DNA of 64,000 nucleotides from Antedon mediterranea (GCF_964355755.1 NC_092672.1:12830501-12894500); one strand, 5' to 3'. Shown: positions 22,327-34,378, counted from the stretch's first letter. A program made the numbers and translations. The notes: generated by a model from the sequence alone, not told the origin.

Positions 22327-22331
22327 TTAAC

Positions 22332-23801
22332 AACCCACGGTCCAAACCCTCTCTCAGAATAGAAAATTGGATACTAAGGTTGAAAATGTTTCAGTTTGAA
22401 GTATGTTTCCAAAAAGGTTCGACTAATCCTGCCGACTATATGTCACGGTACACATTAGATAAGTGTAATGAAGTAAATAACTGTGTGACTGACAGTGCCA
22501 CTGCATATGTAAATATGTGTATTGAACAAGCTAAACCTAATGCAATGACTATTGCCGACATTCAGTTAGCAACAGAGTCTGATAAAACGATTCAATGTGT
22601 TCTTAAGTTTATGCTAAATGATAATTGGGATATGGCCAAGTTGAAGCCAGAAGACCTAACTGATGTTGATCTAGAAGACCTCAAATCATATATGAATGTA
22701 AAAGATGAAATAATTTGTTCTGATGATGGCAAAATATTATTAAGAGGCAAAAATATCATTATCCCCCTTAGCTTAGGACGTAAAGTTGTTGACCTCGCTC
22801 ACGAAGGGCACCAGGGGATAGTTAAGACAAAGAATTTATTGCGTTCTAAGGTCTGGTTCCCTAAGTTAGACAAACTTAGTGAAATAGTTGTAAAGGAGTG
22901 TATGTTGTGTCAGGCTGCAACTCCTCAGTCAGTACGAGCCCCACTCAAAATGTCTGGTTTACCACAAAACAGATGGGAGCAGGTTAGCATAGATTTTGGT
23001 CATGTTAACAATGAATATGTAATGGTTGTAATCGATGATTACTCACGGTTCCCTGTTGTCGAGCTCCTAACTTCAACTTCAGCAAATGCTGTGATTCCGA
23101 AAATTGACAAAATTTTCAGCATGCTAGGGGTTCCCAAGGTTGTCCGGTCAGATAATGGCCCACCCTTCAACAGTGGGGCATTTGATAAATTTTCAAAATA
23201 TCTTGGTTTCCATCACAGGAAAGTAACTCCATTGTGGCCCGAGCCCAATGGTGAAGTCGAGCGCTGGAAACAAGACATGTACGTCTTTTTAAGAAATTAT
23301 AGGGCGACCCCACATTGTACAACGGGTGTTTCACCAGCAATGGCCCTCTTGGGTATGGACCTTAATATTCGATTTCCATCTCTTAAAAGGGAGGAGAGTA
23401 GTAATGATGAGTCACTACGACAAACTGACAATCAAAACAAAATTAAGATGAAGCATGATGCTGAAAAAAGGAGATGCATATCAGAATGTAATCTCAACGT
23501 AGGTGACACTGTGTTAGTAAAGCAAGAAAAAAAGAACAAATTTACCACACCTTTCTGTAAAACACCTTTAATCATTGTACATAGAAATCATGATCTAATT
23601 ACAGCTAAACACCCAGATGGTAATAAGATAACCAGAAACTGGTCACATTTTAAAAAGGTGAATCTGCCAAATAGGGCACATGTAAATCCAAAACCGGTTT
23701 ATAATGATGATACTGTTGTAGTGGGACAAGATCCGATCCCACAACAGACACGCAGATCTTGTAGACAAGCAAGACGGCCTCAAAGGCTAGTTGAGGAATA
23801 A
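22332..23801 (+). pseudogene. Gypsy element B RNase H end and integrase
   Basis: The frame continues from the MITE edge (NPRSKPSLRIENW) through the end of RNase H (STNPADYMSR). In the ORF starting at ATG 22380, the HHCC zinc-binding region is at H141, H144, C174 and C177. The integrase core shows D205 (VSIDFG), D258 (RSDNGPPF) and E294 (PNGEVE), with exactly 35 residues between the last two. After GEVER the expected helix (about 20 residues) is missing and the sequence jumps to WKQDMYVFLRNYRATPH, an in-frame deletion next to the catalytic Glu. The C-terminus (GDTVLVKQEKKNKF) is the usual chromatin/DNA-binding tail. Integrase activity is doubtful. Confidence 0.9.
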
Positions 23802-23906
23802 TGCTATGCATTAGTTCAGAAAGCGTTAAGTTGTTTGTATATAGTAGTTAGCAGTTTGTAAAAAAATGTTAAAACAATAACTCTTATTTCAATAATAGAA
23901 GGGAGA

Positions 23907-24089
23907 TGTAGTGTCGTACAGTTTATAAATGGGTTATTTAGTAAACACATCCTGGAAACGCCAGACTCATGTAGAATACGCATGCGTGCAGGACACGCTG
24001 TAGTACCAAACAGCATGTAATAAAAAAGATAGAACTGCATTTATAGTGTCTACCGAATCTTTATTAAAGTCATCGTAAACAATATTACA
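23907..24089 (+). repeat. 3' LTR of Gypsy element B
   Basis: 183 bp, TGTAGTGTCG to AATATTACA. It is preceded by the polypurine tract GAAGGGAGA and followed by the target duplication GTATG at 24090-24094. Confidence 0.93.
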
Positions 24090-24094
24090 GTATG

Positions 24095-24587
24095 TTCAAA
24101 GTGAGGTTTGAACTTGCTGATTGCAAGTAGGCATCTCATTCTTTGTTCATGTTCTTGCAAAGTTTCAGGCAAATTGTTGAAGAACTGTTGATGATGTGCG
24201 TAACGGTGTCAACTAATTTACGGATTATAATAAATGTGTGCAAAACATTTAATTTTTTTTGTGTGTTTTTGTCTTTCTATTAAGTTTAAGTATCATTCAG
24301 ATATCAAATAAAGAAAAAAAAAGTACTCACCTTGGAGAGGCAGTTTTCTAAATGACACCATGTTACGAACATAATACATCCAACATAGTAAGCTTGTGAT
24401 CTCAATTTTCCCGGGAAGTTGATACATGACTATCTTTATGTTTTGTATTATGTTTGTTGGGATATGGAAATTCAAAATAAGATTGACTTTATTGAATTGC
24501 GAACAATTCTAATTTTTTGTTGTCATGTCACATTTTTTGTTGCAGTATCAAATTTTTGCATATTTGTATTACTATCATCATCGTTAT
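24095..24587. other. Flank of the Gypsy insertion
   Basis: The minus strand has a coherent open stretch adjoining the target site (HHQQFFNNLPETLQEHEQRM, about 24095-24210) that could be an exon. A second candidate minus-strand exon lies at about 24335-24430 with a GTGAGT donor. Neither was recognised. The rest is AT-rich. Confidence 0.3.
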
Positions 24588-26195
24588 TAGGTGATCATTT
24601 AGAATAAAATGATCACCTATTGTTATTGTATGAAATCTTTATTAGGTGATCATTTAGAATAAAATGATCACCTATTGTTATTGTATCAAATCTTTATTCT
24701 TCTTCTTCTTCTTCTTTCTGTACACTTTTTGTTCGTCAAATATCTCAAAAAGTTGAATAACAATGATCACAAAAATTTCACAATGTCTTTCAAATACTTT
24801 AACTTAGCCATAATAAGCTTTTCAGCGTGATCACTCAACCGTGACGTCACGTATACGCGATTTTGTGAAATCACATTATCAATCATATCTCCATAATTCA
24901 TTATCACATATTAACGAAATTCACAACACGTAAACTTCAGGTCAAGGGTAAAAATATTAGCAAATAAAAACTCACGCGCACGTAGGGTCATGCGCGTGAA
25001 ATCGCGCGTTAAAAATTTAAAAGGCTCAAAATTAAGTTTTGATCAATTTAGAGCATGAATTGGGCCATTTGCGTGTTTCAAAAAATTACTGCGCAAAAAC
25101 ACGTTTTTGCGCGCGCGATACTTAAAAAGCGTAAAAATACGAATTGTTTGTACAAATCGCATTCTACTCACCATCCTTAGTACATTAACCAAATTTGAGT
25201 CAGTTCCGACTTAAAATAACGCTATACGAGCAGGTTCAAAATGTCAAAATGCGCAAATTAATTGCATCAAAGTGCTGAAAATGGTGAAAAATAAGGCATT
25301 TTTAAAATGAAAATAATTCTTCAGAATGCACGATGACCCCTAAGTTTTTTAACTTATTCGGGAAGCCATTGAGTTGTAGATATAAATGTATATACACATT
25401 AGACGTACAAAATGGTATTACGTCATCAAATGGCCACTTGAATTTAAAAATTAGGATTTTTTTCCGTTTTGTGTAGGTTATCACATTCAATAGAGCGCAT
25501 CTCCGCTATTTGAGCTCGATTTTCGCACAAATTTCAGTGTGTGCTCTCTTAATTATTTATCTTTCTCATAAATTGTCAGCGTTTTCATTTTGATGACGTC
25601 ATCACGCGTAAAAACTTGAATAACGTAGGTCGTGTAATTTCACCTTTGCCGTAAATTTGAATATCTTACAGCTCTTCAGAATTGAAGGTTACCTTGATGA
25701 TTATAATTTATTATGAAAGCTGATGAAATGTAGATATGAATTCATATAAAAATCAAGCCTATTGGATGTTGTGACGTTAACGTATGGCCAGATGAAGTTA
25801 AAAAGTAGTTTTTAAATTTCTTTAGTCAAAGTTATAAAAATTTCAAAGAGCGCGCATTGCGCTTCTACGTGTCAAATTCTCTTCCAATCCTTATATTTAT
25901 TTTCTCAATTCATTATCTTTCGAAATTGTCATTTTCGAGTTGATTTTGATAATTCCATCATACCAAAAAATTTGAACATGATGTGGGTCCCATAATTTCA
26001 CCTATGCTACACTGTATATAGATATACAGTATATACTGTACATATTGTATATGACACATAATAGGTATGTTATGCTATAAGTGTATATGCATCATGTCAT
26101 AGGATGGCGTACATCAACTTTTTACGATGGTATTTTAACGTACGTGCATGTTTAAAAAATGTTAATCTCATTAAAATGATAAAAATGATCACCTA
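24588..26195. mobile_element. ~1.6-kb non-autonomous element with TAGGTGATCATTT ends
   Basis: The left end TAGGTGATCATTT is mirrored by AAATGATCACCTA at 26183-26195. The left terminus is a small hairpin (TAGGTGATCATTT...AAATGATCACCTA) present twice as a direct repeat at 24588 and about 24643. The interior is non-coding, with a CTT run at 24697-24717 and many short CG-rich palindromes. The class is unresolved because a target duplication was not clear. Confidence 0.45.
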
Positions 26196-26311
26196 TAATT
26201 CGTCAAAGTGACGAATTAAATTCTAGTTAATTAAATTAAAACTGTCTTATTTTAAATTTTACAACATACATGGCCTTATTTTTATTTGTTTTTTTTTTAT
26301 AATTTTTTTAG

Positions 26312-26599
26312 AATCATCACCAAAGCCCACCAATAAAGAAACATTCCAAAAGTAAGATTTAGCCTTTATTTATGATTTATGTGTGTATGTATGCATTATT
26401 CAATTGTTGCTGTATTACTTATAATTTGATCTTGCAGAAAGTGTTAATGAGGTTTAATAGTTTAGAAAATGATCTACTGGAAATAAAAAACCTTTTAAAA
26501 GCAAATACTGTAAAAGAGAACCAAGAGAATCTCAGTTTGAACCTAAAGAATGGCCTATGTCAAGTATGGCACAATTTGAAAGTTTTTAAGTCAAATTAA
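26312..26599 (+). pseudogene. DUF4806-type gene fragment (coiled N-terminal part)
   Basis: Two exon-like pieces, 26312-26351 (SSPKPTNKETFQ) and 26438-26599, are separated by a GTAAGA...TTGCAG intron. The second reads VLMRFNSLENDLLEIKNLL. It resembles the exon at 29530 (VLMKLDTIIKNQNEQLQII), which precedes the DUF4806 domain of the next gene, but it ends at a stop without that domain. It is most likely a truncated relative. Confidence 0.4.
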
Positions 26600-26687
26600 A
26601 AGATGACAATCTCAAGGACAGTGTGGTATGTCTCGTTTATTACTCTTTAGTTGGTCAAGATTGAAGACCTTTCTTGATCAGTATTGG

Positions 26688-27205
26688 TGTGTTGGGACTA
26701 ATTACAACTGAATGGTTGAATTCTGTTCTTTAATCCAATTTATTGTTGCATGTATAAAGAGTGATATCGCCCTCTATCCGGGGCAGAGGCAACATGGTGG
26801 ATATATTGTAGAGCACATGTGTTGATATCTGAATACAGAGGCAACATGGTGGATATATTGTAGAGCACATGTGTTGATATCTGAATAAAGAATGTTGTTA
26901 ATAATCATTGTCATATGAAGTCTTCAATCATAAAAACAATACATAAAACATGGTGACAGAAATATCCAAGGGCGTTTGTTACCGATACTGGCTTACAGAC
27001 TGTCAAACGTTTGATCACGTCAGGCTGGCCAGAACATCGTTGTTTGGTTTCACCAGAGGCACAGCCATATTTCAATTATAAACATGAACTCTCCATATTG
27101 GACAATGTAATATTCAAAGGAGACCATCTTGGAGTTGAAAGTACACTTCGGCGCGCAAGGGAGACTATAAAATTAAATGTTATGAAATTTAATATTTCTA
27201 TATAA
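26688..27205 (+). mobile_element. Internally deleted LTR retrotransposon remnant
   Basis: A probable LTR (26688-26950, TGTGTTGGGA to AAAACA) is followed by a TGGTGACAGAAA leader. After a few codons the sequence jumps into the linker between RNase H and integrase of a Gypsy pol (TVKRLITSGWPEHRCLVSP, PYFNYKHELSILDNVIFKGD), ending near 27205. Gag, protease and RT are absent. Inside the LTR a 51-bp unit with CAGAGGCAACATGGTGGATA is duplicated in tandem (26787-26888). Confidence 0.6.
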
Positions 27206-27712
27206 CAATATTTTATTTGTTATTATTGTGAGATGGAATAATGATGTGCATTGGAATAAAATGTAAGTACATATTTTATATAACATATAGTAATGTAACA
27301 TTAGTAATATAACATAATGCAATTGTCGGATCTAGGTGATAGTTCTGGACGCATGCAATCCTCGCTTTTGACAGCTAAAATATATATATATATTTGGTAC
27401 CTATTTTTGAGAGACTATGAATGTTACATGTTAGCGCTGCCCCATTAAAAAAATCCTGGATCCGCTCCTGAATTGTAGACATAATATGTTTCATTTGTTT
27501 TATTTTTACTAAAATATTTTTTAATTTTTATTATTCACAATGCGTAATCATGTGTGAGGGAATCATGGTGTACATTTCAAATAATTACAAAAAAAAATGT
27601 TATGAAAATTAAATTATGAATCATGATGTACATTTTGCTATGAATAAATTAAAATGAATTTGTATTTTACACACATAATATTTATTGAGTTTGGTACTTA
27701 TATTCTCAATAG
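27206..27712. other. AT-rich non-coding DNA
   Basis: No exon or repeat boundary can be supported. A short TA microsatellite is at about 27380-27392. Confidence 0.6.
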
Positions 27713-28450
27713 GTAGATGAAGAGGATATTGACAGCGATTCATCCCGCAGTAGGTCCCCAATTTTAAACAAACTTGGTGCTAGAGGAGGACGTGTTGCCA
27801 GAGGGGGACGTATTGCAAGAGGCGTATACAATGCAAGAGGTAGAGGTGATGGCAGATTAGGACGCGTTGCCAGAAGGGGGACGCGATGCTAGAGGTGGAC
27901 GTGGTGGCAGAGGAGGACATGTTGCAAGAGGGACAGGATGCCAGAGATGGACGAGGTGGCAGAGGAGGGCATGTTGCAAGAGGGGTACGTAATGTTAGAG
28001 ATGGACGTGGTGCCATAGGTGGACGTGGCGGAAGAGGAGGACACGATGCAGGAGTGGGACATGTTGGAAGAGGGGAACGTGGTAGACAAAGAGGACGCGG
28101 TGGGCGAGGAGGACGCGGTGGGCGAGGAGGACGCGGTGGGCGAGGAGGACGTGGTGGGCGAGGAGGACGTGGTGGGCGAGGAGTACGTGGTGGGCGAGGA
28201 GGACGTGGTGCCATGGATAGACAAGATGTGATTGGGAATCAACATCAAGATGGTGATTGGGAAGCTAACAACTGGCAACCATTATATATCCCGTTCACTT
28301 CTGTACCAGGGTAAACGGATTCTGTAAACATAGAAAGTGATGAGCCAATCAAATTTTTTGAACTTTTCTTGACAGATGAATTTGTCCTGAAACTAGTAGA
28401 TCAGACCAATCTGTACGCTGATCAAGGCATGGAAACCAGTTACTGTCCAA
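27713..28450 (+). pseudogene. piggyBac (PGBD-like) transposase N-terminal remnant with RG-rich region
   Basis: After an AG acceptor at 27711-27712 the frame gives an acidic/Ser start (DEEDIDSDSSRSRSP), then a long Arg-Gly repeat (GGRGGRGG type, GGACGNGGTGGGCGA units at about 28090-28210) with several frame changes. The downstream part reads NNWQPLYIPFTSVPG, a TAA at 28313-28315, then PIKFFELFLTDEFVLKLVDQ and TNLYADQ. The FELF.TDE..L.LVD.TN.YA.Q pattern is the start of the DDE_Tnp_1_7 (piggyBac-derived) transposase domain. Everything after the first part of the domain is missing. The RG repeat could be an ancestral N-terminal feature or microsatellite expansion. Confidence 0.65.
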
Positions 28451-28583
28451 GATATACCGAGATACAGTGTCATATGCCTTGTAAGGTCAAATGTCAAATT
28501 TAACCACTTTCCCCATCCCCTGATGTCTGGAGGATATGTGATATGAATCTGCAAAAAAACCTTTGTTAATATTTTTTTCACAG

Positions 28584-30789
28584 AAAAATCAAGATATTCC
28601 CTAACTAAAGTGGAAAGCAATTCAGATGATGAAGAAATTGGAAAACGCATGACAACTGCGCCTAAACGCTTCATAGAAACAGAGAGTGAGGGGTGAGTAT
28701 CAGTCATAATAACATCTTTCTCAAGTTTTGGTTTGGTTTGTGCAAAGTCAGTGTGAATGTCTAAATGGATATTTCAAAGTGTATGAACTTGTTTCAAATA
28801 TATATTTTATAACATCTATGTGTGTTTGTTATTTTCAGATGATTTTTCAAACGATGGAGTCCAGGTTGTTCGAAAAAACAGGCCAAGAGGACTCTAATGA
28901 GCACGCCCGTTCTTCCAAGGCCACCAGAGTTTTGTAAGTTCTATTCGACGTCTATGAATGAAAACATTTATGGTAATCTCTTATCCCTATGCTTACAATA
29001 TAGGACATTTTATTCTTTTTAAAATGAAGACAACCAACCTACCAACTATTATTTAAAATATTATGTTTAATTTTGTAGCTTTTAGGAGACAACACAGAGA
29101 AGCACATACGAGTACAGAAGTGTCTTCACCTCCAACTTCTCCTCATTCAAGGACATCACAGTCCTACAAATCGATTTTCTCTAGGAATGAAAACACTGAT
29201 GACAGTAAGTGTATTTTAATATCTGTGTGTTTAATATTTTCAACGTGCGAGTTTTTGGAGCTGATGGACAGAAAGAGCACCAGACGGAGGGGAGTAGCAT
29301 GGTAGTATATCTACTAAAATCACCAGCGCATTTGGCTTTTCTGCATTATCCGCATATAAATGTGAAACTATTAAAACGATTATTACAGTATTAATAATAC
29401 CTAACCATACTATAAATTATGCTTGTCACAAAGGAAATCAATGCAAATAGAATTTAAAAATTAAACCAACGTGTAAACTTCTAACAAAATACATTATACT
29501 GTACATTCTGTTTTGTTTTATTTTTTTAGGTTTTAAAATCAATGTCTTGATGAAACTGGACACTATAATAAAAAATCAGAATGAACAGCTTCAAATAATA
29601 AAGAATCAAGCAATTCAAAAAGGTGCATTAGAAGATGCAGAAATTGAAGATGTTGTGCCTCAACCACTAGAAAGCAAAGAAGAATTGTACTCACTTGATG
29701 AAAAATTGAAAGATGCGGCATTTAGGAAGAACATGGTAAATCTTAAAAATTCTATTTGTACCGTATGTTATAGTGTAAATTTATTTCCTACAGTGATCCC
29801 ATTATATACTCATATTGAGGTTATAGAAATACAAGGTCGCGAACAAGCAGGAATACGGTTTAAAACAAATGTATTGTAACAGAGTTTTTACAATTACTAT
29901 AAACATTCAAACTATCTAGATTAAAATCATTATATAACCGTGTTTTCTATTTAAAGTAATGTAATGTTTTTATTTTTTCTCTTTAGATCAAGTATTTTAG
30001 CATAATTGGGGGGTCAACTGTCAAAGACACAGTTAGAATTCTGCTAAGAAAAATAGGTTCCAATAAGTTAGGGTCCGAATTTAGTATGTACGGACGAAAA
30101 GGGAAGGACAGTTTTAAAAAAAGACATATGTGCCGAGTAATTATAAGTAAGTACCATTGTTTAGGTATAATTAAACCTATATCTGTCAAGAATGAAGCGA
30201 GGTCGGCTCCTAGCGCAGTCGTCTCTCTTATTACTGTCCAGTTCACAACCAGAATGACCCCACCTGAAACAAGTCTAAGGGAGGGCCATGGCCGAATACT
30301 ACCTACTAAAACTGCAGATTATTTTAATAACATTTATTTTAATTACTTTTACAAATTAATATAGGAACCTGTCTTGTCGTCCATCAGAAAGCTAAAGAGA
30401 AACAAATCGAGAAGGAAATCGGAACTATTTTAAAATATGCTCCACATCGACCAGGTGGATCAAAGTGGAAGGTAAAAATGGTAAACAATGAATTTAAAAA
30501 TGTATCTTTTCCCTTTAATATTTATCTAAATCTAAAATCAGCAAAAAGAGCCAAATTAATTTTGCATGGGGCGTCCACAACCATTTTTGTATATGACGTC
30601 ATTGTCATGAAAACGCGATTAAATCGTAGTATTAACAATTTTGTCGTTTTACCGTGATTATGACATTACTTGATTTGCAAAAATATTTTTGTGTCATTTT
30701 TAAGATAATTTTTATTAACTCAACAGGATGTTACTACAGACACAAGTACATCACCCACTCATGATGACGAAGAAGAGGAAGCATTTTAA
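28584..30789 (+). CDS. DUF4806-domain gene (multi-exon)
   Basis: Exon candidates are 28584-28692, 28839-28933, 29079-29204, 29530-29735, 29987-30146, 30365-30471 and 30727-30789, all with GT-AG borders. The last four join in phase. They give a coiled stretch (TIIKNQNEQLQIIKNQ), the hydrophilic ESKEELYSLDEKL, and then the DUF4806 signature (YFSIIGGSTVKDTVRILLRK, FSMYGRKGKDSFKKRHMCRV). The protein ends with an acidic tail (DDEEEEAF) at TAA 30787-30789. The first three exons are Ser/Asp-rich, and the second has a stop in each candidate joined frame (RPRGL then TAA TGA), so that part may be wrongly modelled or carry a frameshift. DUF4806 function is unknown; the family is expanded in genomes rich in transposons. 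Exons 3 and 4 are duplicated at 60008-60885. Confidence 0.65.
28988..29862 (+). repeat. Recent segmental duplication, copy 1
   Basis: This 875-bp stretch, covering two exons and introns of the DUF4806 gene, matches 60008-60885. I see one substitution (AATTTAAAAA/AATTAAAAAA near 29453) and one 3-bp indel (CAAGGTCGC/CAAGGAGGTCGC). Confidence 0.92.
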
Positions 30790-31044
30790 TGAATTTATGT
30801 ACTTTTAGATATTATATTTTTATAAGAATCTCTTAAATTTTACTTTGTACGTTCTTTGCAGAATTTTTAAGCCGTTGGCTGCCTTCTGTTTGTACTATTT
30901 ATGTGTTTTTTTTATGAATAAATACCTGAATATAAGATGAGCAAATCATGTAGGGTTAGAGAGGATTACAATAATTATAGACACAGCCGTATTCATAAAA
31001 GAAAGTTTGAACCTTTTCAGAACCTATTTATGAATGAAATAGTC

Positions 31045-32235
31045 TACACTGTTAAAAATAACTGTAAATTCACAGTTAGAATTTACGGTATTTACTGTTA
31101 TTCCACAGTTTGTAAGTAAAAATATGGTGAATGACCGTCAAAATAAGTTTTACTGTATAATGTCCGTTATTTAACGAGAAATTGGACAATGATCTGTGAT
31201 TTAACATACAAATCTGTCAATTTACAGTAATTCTGTAAATTAACATGTGAAAATAAACATCTTTTTCTGTTTATTTACAGTTACTACTTATATTACGGTA
31301 ATATCTGTATATTTATGTATTAATATTATACTAACTGTCAATTTACAGTAATTGTACAACTTACTGTAAATTAACATGTTAAAATAAACATCTTTTTTCT
31401 GTTTATTTACAGTTACTACTTATAATACGGTAATACCTGTATATTTATGTATTAATATTATACTAACTGTCAATTTACAGTAATTTTACAACTTACTGTA
31501 AATTAACATGTTAAAATAAACGTATTTTTCTGTTTATTTACATTCTACTTATTTATACGGTAATACCTGTATATTTAAGTCTTAATATTATAACTAACTG
31601 TCAATTTACAGTAATTGTACAACTTACTGCAAATTAACATGTTAAAATAAACATATTTTTCTGTTTATTTACATTCTACTTATTTATACGGTAGTACCTG
31701 TATATTTAAGTCTTAATATTATAACTAACTGTCAATTTACAGTAATTTTACAACTTACTGTAAATTAACATGTTAAAATAAACGTCTTTTTCTGTTTATT
31801 TACAGTCTACTTATTTATACGGTAATACCTGTATATTTAAGTCTTAATATTATAACTAACTGTCAATTTACAGTAACTGTACAACTTACTGTAAATTAAC
31901 ATGTTAAAATAAACGTATTTTTCTGTTTATTTACATTCTACTTATTTACACGGTAATAACTGTATATGTAAGTCTTAATATTATAACTAACTGTCAATTT
32001 ACAGTAATTGTACAACTTACTGTAAATTAACATGTTAAAATAAACGCATTTTTCTGATTATTTACAGTCTACTTATTTACACGGTAATACCTGTATATTT
32101 AAGTCTTAATATTATAACTAACTGTCAATTTACAGTAATTGTACAACTTACTGTAAATTAACATGTTAAAATAAACGTATTTTTCTGTTTATTTACATTC
32201 TACTTATTTACACGGTCCTGTATTTAAGTTGTTAT
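31045..32235. repeat. Satellite array, ~131-bp unit, about 8 copies
   Basis: Units repeat AACATGTTAAAATAAAC, TTTCTGTTTATTTACA, CGGTAATACCTGTATATT and AACTGTCAATTTACAGTAA. Unit starts (AACATGT) are near 31240, 31372, 31504, 31637, 31767, 31898, 32028 and 32160. The left edge begins TACACTGTTAAAAATAACTG. The inverse of this end (TTTTTAACAGTGTA) closes another repeat at 60007, so the array may be internal to a transposon with CACTGTTAAAA ends. Confidence 0.9.
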
Positions 32236-32417
32236 ATCAGTCTTGCGTAGTAATAGAATTAAAAACAAAGTTCGGTCTTAAATTGCCTAAACAATCGTCT
32301 TGGTCGATCAGGGAAGATTAATTGTTATATAATTTTATAGACATTCCTACCTACCACATTTACATAATGCTTCGAGATAATATTATTATTATTATGGTAT
32401 TGCCTTGCTTTTTTAAT

Positions 32418-32593
32418 TGTGGCTACTCGGCTGGCGTAATAATATTTATCACGATGAAAGAGTAAACTTTCCACCACGAGGAGAGAGCATACGTACCTCG
32501 ACGCGCTCTCGCCAGCTATCCCCCTTTCTCTCTCTCTCTCTCCGCGCGCAACCAGCTTACCACGAGGTTTCACAATTCAGGGAAGTTTGTGTG
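32418..32593 (+). promoter_or_regulatory. Candidate CpG-rich promoter and 5' UTR exon
   Basis: A short GC/CpG-rich island in AT-rich DNA (ACGCGCTCTCGCC, CTCTCTCTCCGCGCGC) ends with a strong donor, GTG/GTAAGTAG at 32593/32594. An acceptor TTCTTTTAG at 34378 precedes the transposase ORF at 34462, so this may be its untranslated first exon. There is no transcript evidence. Confidence 0.3.
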
Positions 32594-34378
32594 GTAAGTA
32601 GACTAATAATACATAATATAGGCACAATTTATTATTGTTGAAATACTGCAGTTGCATTATAAAATATATTTATATTATAAACTAGGCCAGGGCCTATACA
32701 TTGACTTCCTAGCCTACTAGTTTAGCTAGGCTAACTAGAACTAACTAAGGCCTAACCTTGCTTTAATAGCTACAGTAGCCTTGGCATATGCCTAGAGTAG
32801 TAGTAGTAGTATTATAGTTATTGTAGACTACTACCTAGCCTATGCTAGGCCCCTAGTAGTAGTAGAGTAGCCCTATGCCTAAGCTAGTACTATTAGGCTA
32901 TTAATACCTAACCTAATACTTGGTAGGAGCCTACCAGTACCATATGCATGCTTATGCCTAGAGGAGGCCTTCTATTTATATATACCTTTTGTACTGTATA
33001 AAACTAAAAGTATAAGTTTATCAAATTTGTTATAATAAATAATAATAATACATTAATAAATAAATAGGCCTAGGCCTATATTTTTAATAATTTATTGGGA
33101 AATTGTAAATAATTACCAAAATAAAATTGTATGTTGACCATGTGTTGACTAACATTTAGGATTTATTAAAACATAGGCCCCCTTTCTGTATTATTGTAAT
33201 AATCATTGAGTGTCACAAAAAAAATAATAAATACCTACATGGAAAGGGGAGCCCAAATAAAATAGCCCTCTATTGTACTGATAATATTTCGTTTTTTAAG
33301 TAAATAATGAAATACCATTATTTACTATATACAATTTTTTTCCTACAAAAATATGTACAAATAATCATATTTCGATCTTCAGCTAAGTGTATTATTTTTT
33401 GTATGCCTAATAATGAAATACCCATAGTATATAGTAAACATATAAAGCCACTTGATTGGCTGAAAACCAAAACCATGCTGTCTTTCTAGTCCATGTACTG
33501 GATACCCCCCTCCCACCCATTGGCATATCTCTTTTTTTTAAATGAAGTAAGGGGTGTAAACAAACATAAATACATTTTGGGCTATTTTTGCCATTTAAAT
33601 AAAATGTATAACCTTAATACTTTAGTTCTATTGGCCTTGATCTTGCCTGGACCTCTCTTAAATTATAGTTTTGGAGACACTTTTCATGGCAAAATCGTAA
33701 TTGTTTTTTTATTCTCATGATCCAATAATAATAATAATAATAATAATTTGATTGGTCAATATTTTAATAAAATACATACATATTCATGAGTAGGTGTCCG
33801 AAAACTGGTACTGTCTGGAAACTTATTTATTGTTAATTTTTAAGACAATCTTAGTAATTTAACTTTATTATTGTATTGTTATGTTATGTTATATTATATC
33901 AATGTTTTACTGGACCCTGTGTGGGAGAACAGTAGTTAACTATTGAACAGGCTCCCCAGTATAAAGAATAAGGAAAAAAATGTGACTGTCTGATCACCAG
34001 GTAGGAGACCTAGCCTAGGAGTAGGGGCCACCTTTTATAGCTAGCCTACCTAGGATATTTTGGTTATTTAGCCTGCCCTTCTACTTCTATACCTAGCCAA
34101 TTTTGTAGGCTACCATTTACCTACCTAGGTCTAGGCAAGCCTAGTAATAGGGCTAGATTTTACTTGTTTATTGTAGGTTAGGCCTAGTAGTACTGCCAAC
34201 TCTCACGCAAGAGGGTCAATTTTTTTAGGTCTCACGCCTAGACTATAACTGCATTTAATAATAATTATAATTGTTTTACTCATTGTTAAACCAATAAAGC
34301 ATGGACAATTTTGTTGTTATCTATAGTATTTTATTAGTACAGTACAAAATATAATTGTTATAAAATTTGTTCTTTTAG
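32594..34378. other. Non-coding DNA, probably intronic
   Basis: AT-rich with many AGGCCT/TAGGCCTA and AGT/CTA repeats (32700-32960, 33060-33080, 34010-34190) and an AAT microsatellite at 33727-33748. No coding exon was recognised. Confidence 0.5.

Larger units (their letters stand above)
10984..24089 (+). mobile_element. Gypsy LTR retrotransposon (element B) with ~8.1-kb cargo and a nested MITE
   Basis: Two LTRs (10984-11165 and 23907-24089) differ by one A/G substitution and one A-run indel. They are flanked by the same 5-bp duplication GTATG (10979-10983 and 24090-24094), so everything between belongs to one insertion locus. The leader CTGGCGACGAG follows the 5' LTR, and a purine tract (GAAGGGAGA, 23898-23906) precedes the 3' LTR. 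Gag starts at 11192, is interrupted at about 11368, and resumes at 19491; pol runs to 23801, interrupted at 21718-22330 by a TTAA MITE. The near-identity of the LTRs implies a recent insertion. Gag lacks residues at the cargo junction and pol has a deletion, so the copy is defective. Confidence 0.9.

Noticed and set aside
27780-28278. Minus-strand Pro-Arg and Ser-Thr rich ORFs
   Set aside because: They are complements of the Arg-Gly repeat of the piggyBac remnant.
31045-32235. CRISPR-like regular spacing of repeats
   Set aside because: Whole ~131-bp units repeat without unique spacers, in a eukaryotic genome; this is a satellite.
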